DNA from: Rhodospirillum sp. UBA1311
Lineage (GTDB): Bacteria > Pseudomonadota > Alphaproteobacteria > Rhodospirillales > Rhodospirillaceae
DNA length: 15,915 nucleotides
NCBI GenBank assembly: GCA_002307145.1
Contig: DBTR01000063.1
Span: 21,395 to 37,309, forward strand
Reading direction: 5' to 3'
Shown: piece by piece, positions 13,220 through 15,915 of the stretch
How positions within the stretch are numbered: position 1 is the first letter of the stretch
How the letters are laid out: every line of letters begins with the position of its first letter
Program-made: the position numbers and the translations under genes
Notes under the pieces: model-generated
Told to the model about the DNA's origin: nothing
The model's input: the letters and a program-made list of their open reading frames with translations, nothing else
Databases searched by the model: none

Positions 13220-14050
13220 ATGAATCAAACCGCGGAACCCACGCCGGCGCGGTTCGGCCAGCACGGTCGCCTCGAATCCCTGGTCGCGGGGCTGCGTCTC
13301 GTGGCGATCGGGCTGTGGCTGCTGGGTTGCCTGCCGATCTATATCGCCTGCACGCCGTGGGACGCGGCGCAAAACCTCGCCAACCGGGTGTTCTGGGGCG
13401 GCGTGCTGCGCCTCGCCAACATCCACGTGCGGGTGCATGGCCGGGTTTCGCGCCTGCGGCCGCTGCTGTTCGTCTCGAATCACGCCTCCTATCTCGACAT
13501 CCCGATCCTCGGCAGCCTCCTGCCCGGCGCGTTCGTGGCGAAGGCGGAAATCGCGGGCTGGCCGGGCATCGGTCTGATCGCCAAACTGGGCCGCGCGGTA
13601 TTCGTCGAGCGCAAGCGCACCGAGGCGGCGCGGCAAAAGGAAGAGCTGACCAAGCGGCTGGCGCGGGGCGAGCCCCTGATCCTGTTCCCCGAAGGCACCA
13701 GCGACGACGGCAACCGGGTGCTGCCGTTCAAAAGCACGCTGTTCGCCATCGCCGAAGAGGAGATCGACGGCCAGCCGGTGATCGTCCAGCCGGTGGCGAT
13801 CGCCTACACCCGTTGCTTCGGCGTGCCGATCGGCTACCTCTGGCGGCATTTCTTCGCCTGGTACGGCGACATGGAACTTGCACCGCACCTTTGGGAGGTG
13901 CTGCACATGGGGCGGCTCACCGTCGAGGTGACCTTCCTCGAACCGCGCATGCTTTCGGCGATGGGAACCCGCAAGGCTGCCGCCGAGTCTTGCCACAAGG
14001 CGGTGCGCGCCGCCGTCGCCCGCTCGCTGAGCGGCCTGCCCTCGCCTTGA
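13220..14050 (+). CDS. olsA: 1-acyl-glycerol-3-phosphate/lyso-ornithine-lipid O-acyltransferase (OlsA/PlsC family)
   Basis: This membrane-bound acyltransferase would add the second, ester-linked chain to lyso-ornithine lipid; OlsA enzymes can also acylate lysophosphatidic acid. The 276-residue protein has a hydrophobic segment at about 22-46, then the HX4D catalytic motif H88-ASYL-D93 in SNHASYLDIPI, FVERKR near 128-133 and the FPEGTSDDG block at 156-164. The start is the ATG 3 bases after olsB, with no strong ribosome site, which fits translational coupling. The assignment as OlsA rather than the essential PlsC rests on the olsB neighbour, so the alternative remains open if no other plsC exists in the genome. 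Confidence 0.88.
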   Translation: MNQTAEPTPARFGQHGRLESLVAGLRLVAIGLWLLGCLPIYIACTPWDAAQNLANRVFWGGVLRLANIHVRVHGRVSRLRPLLFVSNHASYLDIPILGSLLPGAFVAKAEIAGWPGIGLIAKLGRAVFVERKRTEAARQKEELTKRLARGEPLILFPEGTSDDGNRVLPFKSTLFAIAEEEIDGQPVIVQPVAIAYTRCFGVPIGYLWRHFFAWYGDMELAPHLWEVLHMGRLTVEVTFLEPRMLSAMGTRKAAAESCHKAVRAAVARSLSGLPSP

Positions 14051-14072
14051 CATTGAGGGGTCGGATGCTACC

Positions 14073-14087
14073 GTTCCTGCGAGGAAC
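14073..14087 (+). other. Small hairpin between olsA and miaB
   Basis: GTTCCT-GCG-AGGAAC is a perfect 6-bp stem in the 61-base gap. No T-run follows, so it may be an mRNA stability or leader structure rather than a terminator. Confidence 0.3.
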
Positions 14088-14111
14088 CCGCGTTTAGGAA
14101 ACCACGACGCC

Positions 14112-15476
14112 TTGAGCGAACCCAAAAAACTCTACATCAAGACCTACGGCTGCCAGATGAACGTCTACGACACCGCGCGGATGAAGGACGTGCTGGCGCC
14201 GCTGGGCTATCGAGCCGCCGACACTCCGGCGGATGCCGACCTGGTGGTCTTGAACACCTGCCATATTCGCGAAAAGGCGGCGGAAAAGGTCTATTCCGAC
14301 CTTGGCCGCCTGCGCGCCCACTCCCGCGCCAAGGCGGAAGCCGGCGGGCGCATGGTGGTGGCGGTGGCAGGCTGCGTCGCCCAAGCCGAGGGCGAGGCGC
14401 TGAAACGTCGCGCGCCGCTGGTCGACATCGTGCTCGGCCCCCAGACCTATCACCGCCTGCCGGAAATGGTGGCGCGCAGCCTGCGCCAGTCGGGCGTGGT
14501 GCTGGATACCGAGTTCCCGGCGGAGGCGAAGTTCGACTTCCTGCCGCCGCCCGGAGCCGACGGACCGTCGGCGTTCCTCGCGATCCAGGAAGGGTGCGAT
14601 CGCTTCTGCACCTATTGCGTCGTGCCCTATACCCGGGGCGCGGAATATGCCCGCCCCGCCGCCCAGGTAATCGCGGAGGCGAAGGGCCTGGTCGCCGAAG
14701 GCGCGCGCGAACTCATGCTGCTCGGCCAGAACGTCAACGCCTGGACCGGGGAGGCGCCCGGCGGCGGCACCTGGAGCTTCGGTCGGCTGCTGCGCGAACT
14801 CGCGGAGATCGAGGGGGTTTCGCGCCTGCGCTACACCACCTCGCATCCGACCAGCGTCACACCCGAGTTGATCGCCGCCCACCGCGACATTCCGGCGCTG
14901 GTGCCGTTCCTCAGCCTGCCGCTGCAATCCGGCGCGGACCGGGTGCTGAAGGCGATGAATCGGGGCCATACCGTCGCCGAATACCTCGCCACCTTCGATG
15001 CGCTCCGCGCCGCGCGGCCCGAGCTGCGGCTCTCCTCCGACTTCATCGTCGGCTTCCCCGGCGAGACCGAGGCGGAGTTCCAGGCGACCCTCGACGCGGT
15101 CGGGAAGGTCGGCTTCGTCCAGTCGTTCGCATTCAAGTTCTCCGCCCGCCCGGGTACGCCCGCGGCGCTGCTGCCCAACCGCGTCGCGCCCGAGATCGTC
15201 GACGACCGATTGGCGCGGCTCCAGGCGGCGCTGGCGGACAGCCAGTCGCGTTTCAACCACGCCTGCGTCGGCACCGTGGCTCCGGTGCTGTTCGACCGCG
15301 TCGGTCGTTACGAGGGCCAATTGATCGGTCGCACGCCGACGATGCAGGCGGTTCACGCGGAAATTTCCGCTGCCGCGATGGGCACGGTGCGGGCGGTGCG
15401 GATCGTCGGCGTCGGGCCCAACAGTCTCTCCGGCGTGGCGGAAACCTCGGATCAGGAAAGGGACGCCGCGGAATGA
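14112..15476 (+). CDS. miaB: tRNA-2-methylthio-N6-dimethylallyladenosine synthase (MiaB)
   Basis: MiaB is a radical SAM methylthiotransferase that converts i6A37 to ms2i6A37 in tRNAs reading UNN codons. The 454-residue protein has the N-terminal UPF0004 domain with cluster cysteines C14 (YGCQMN), C50 (NTCHIREKA) and C88 (AGCVAQ). The radical SAM motif CDRFCTYC gives C162, C166 and C169, followed by VPYTRG. SSDFIVGFPGETEAEF and FSARPGTPA follow, then a C-terminal TRAM domain (about 380-445). The start is a TTG at 14112 giving SEPKKLYIKTYGC, because no ATG or GTG lies suitably upstream. The stop overlaps the phoH start by 4 bases (ATGA). Confidence 0.96.
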   Translation: MSEPKKLYIKTYGCQMNVYDTARMKDVLAPLGYRAADTPADADLVVLNTCHIREKAAEKVYSDLGRLRAHSRAKAEAGGRMVVAVAGCVAQAEGEALKRRAPLVDIVLGPQTYHRLPEMVARSLRQSGVVLDTEFPAEAKFDFLPPPGADGPSAFLAIQEGCDRFCTYCVVPYTRGAEYARPAAQVIAEAKGLVAEGARELMLLGQNVNAWTGEAPGGGTWSFGRLLRELAEIEGVSRLRYTTSHPTSVTPELIAAHRDIPALVPFLSLPLQSGADRVLKAMNRGHTVAEYLATFDALRAARPELRLSSDFIVGFPGETEAEFQATLDAVGKVGFVQSFAFKFSARPGTPAALLPNRVAPEIVDDRLARLQAALADSQSRFNHACVGTVAPVLFDRVGRYEGQLIGRTPTMQAVHAEISAAAMGTVRAVRIVGVGPNSLSGVAETSDQERDAAE

Positions 15477-15915
15477 CCGGCTCCGGACGAAGCAAGCCCA
15501 GCGAGCGCGTGCTCGACTTTGGCAGCAATGCCGTTGCGGCGGAGGTCTACGGACCCCACAACGCCCATCTCGACCGGCTCGAAAGCCTTCTCGGCGTGAC
15601 CTGCGCGCCGCGCGGCAACGCGCTCGCGCTCTCCGGCACCGGCCGCGCCCTCGATGTCGCCGAGCGCGCGGTGCGCCGCCTCGCCGAACAGGCGAAGGAC
15701 GGACGCGGCGTCGGGGTCGCCGACGTCGAGGCTTCGGTGCGGATGAGCCGGGGCACGCCCTCGGTGGGCGAGAACGAGGCGGAAACCGGTCTCAAGACGC
15801 GCAAGAAGACGATCCTGCCCCGCACCCCGCGCCAAGCCGAATACATTCGCGCGATGCAGCGCGACGACCTCGTCTTCGGCCTCGGCCCGGCGGGCACCGG
15901 CAAGACCTACCTCGC
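15473..15915 (+). CDS. phoH: PhoH-family ATPase, N-terminal part (3' end outside window)
   Basis: The gene starts with the ATG of an ATGA overlap with miaB and runs off the window after 147 codons. The visible part has the N-terminal PhoH-like region (LDFGSNAVAAEVYGPHNAHLDRLE, then RGNALALSGTGRALDVAERAVRRL), a polar linker, and RKKTILPRTPRQAEYIRAMQ. It ends in the Walker A motif GPAGTGKTYLA. PhoH-like proteins are ATPases probably acting in RNA metabolism; in many alphaproteobacteria phoH follows miaB and precedes ybeY, but that next gene is outside the window. A rightward operon miaB-phoH is supported by the overlap. Confidence 0.95.
   Translation, partial: MTGSGRSKPSERVLDFGSNAVAAEVYGPHNAHLDRLESLLGVTCAPRGNALALSGTGRALDVAERAVRRLAEQAKDGRGVGVADVEASVRMSRGTPSVGENEAETGLKTRKKTILPRTPRQAEYIRAMQRDDLVFGLGPAGTGKTYL

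Noticed and set aside
12050..14125. Long minus-strand frame of 691 codons across fur, olsB and olsA
   Set aside because: It crosses three well-supported genes, has low-complexity composition and no recognisable family.

Overview
The window reads as chromosomal DNA of a high-GC alphaproteobacterium, probably Rhodospirillales or a near relative. The evidence is a MucR/Ros-family regulator beside an alphaproteobacterial-type Fur, an ornithine-lipid pair (olsB-olsA) followed by miaB and phoH, a ubiTUV cluster for oxygen-independent ubiquinone synthesis, and dense GC-rich dispersed palindromes. No tRNA, rRNA, CRISPR array, phage gene or transposase was seen. The species cannot be named from the sequence alone.

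Layout. Left end (1-664, +): the 3' part of a PA0069-type radical SAM protein. 860-1189 (-): a SugE/Gdx small multidrug-resistance transporter whose start codon follows a hairpin plus T-run. 1488-4153 (-): ubiT-ubiU-ubiV, with the iron-sulfur cysteines of UbiU and UbiV intact. 4218-6728 (-): a Cu+-type P1B ATPase whose two N-terminal metal-binding domains have both lost the CxxC motif. 6806-7789 (+): a probable promoter, a clear FMN riboswitch and single-domain ribB, divergent from the ATPase. 7974-9044 (-) and 9287-9847 (-): a secreted polysaccharide deacetylase and a VanX/DdpX-type D-Ala-D-Ala dipeptidase. 9900-10966 (+): overlapping tsaB and rimI. 11304-12336 (+): mucR, then fur. 12425-14050 (+): olsB and olsA. 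14112 to the right end (+): miaB and the start of phoH, with overlapping stop and start codons.

How the genes work together. ubiTUV lets the cell make ubiquinone without O2: UbiU and UbiV do hydroxylation and UbiT is the lipid-binding factor, so a facultatively anaerobic life style is likely. tsaB and miaB serve the universal t6A37 and ms2i6A37 tRNA modifications. olsB and olsA together make ornithine lipid. fur and mucR are global regulators lying among these housekeeping genes. ribB is fed back by FMN through the riboswitch.

The most notable structure outside genes is a family of four complex repeats of about 175-190 bp (near 680-856, 1295-1487, 7790-7966 and 9109-9286). Each consists of two inverted half-units around a central GTCACGC/GCGTGAC dyad. 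Each half carries nested hairpins, and every copy abuts at least one stop codon. They look like REPIN/BIME-type elements that also serve as terminators. No wholly new multi-gene system was found. The repeats, the sugE leader hairpin, the cysteine-less ATPase sensor domains and the altered zinc ligands of MucR are the items most worth a second look.
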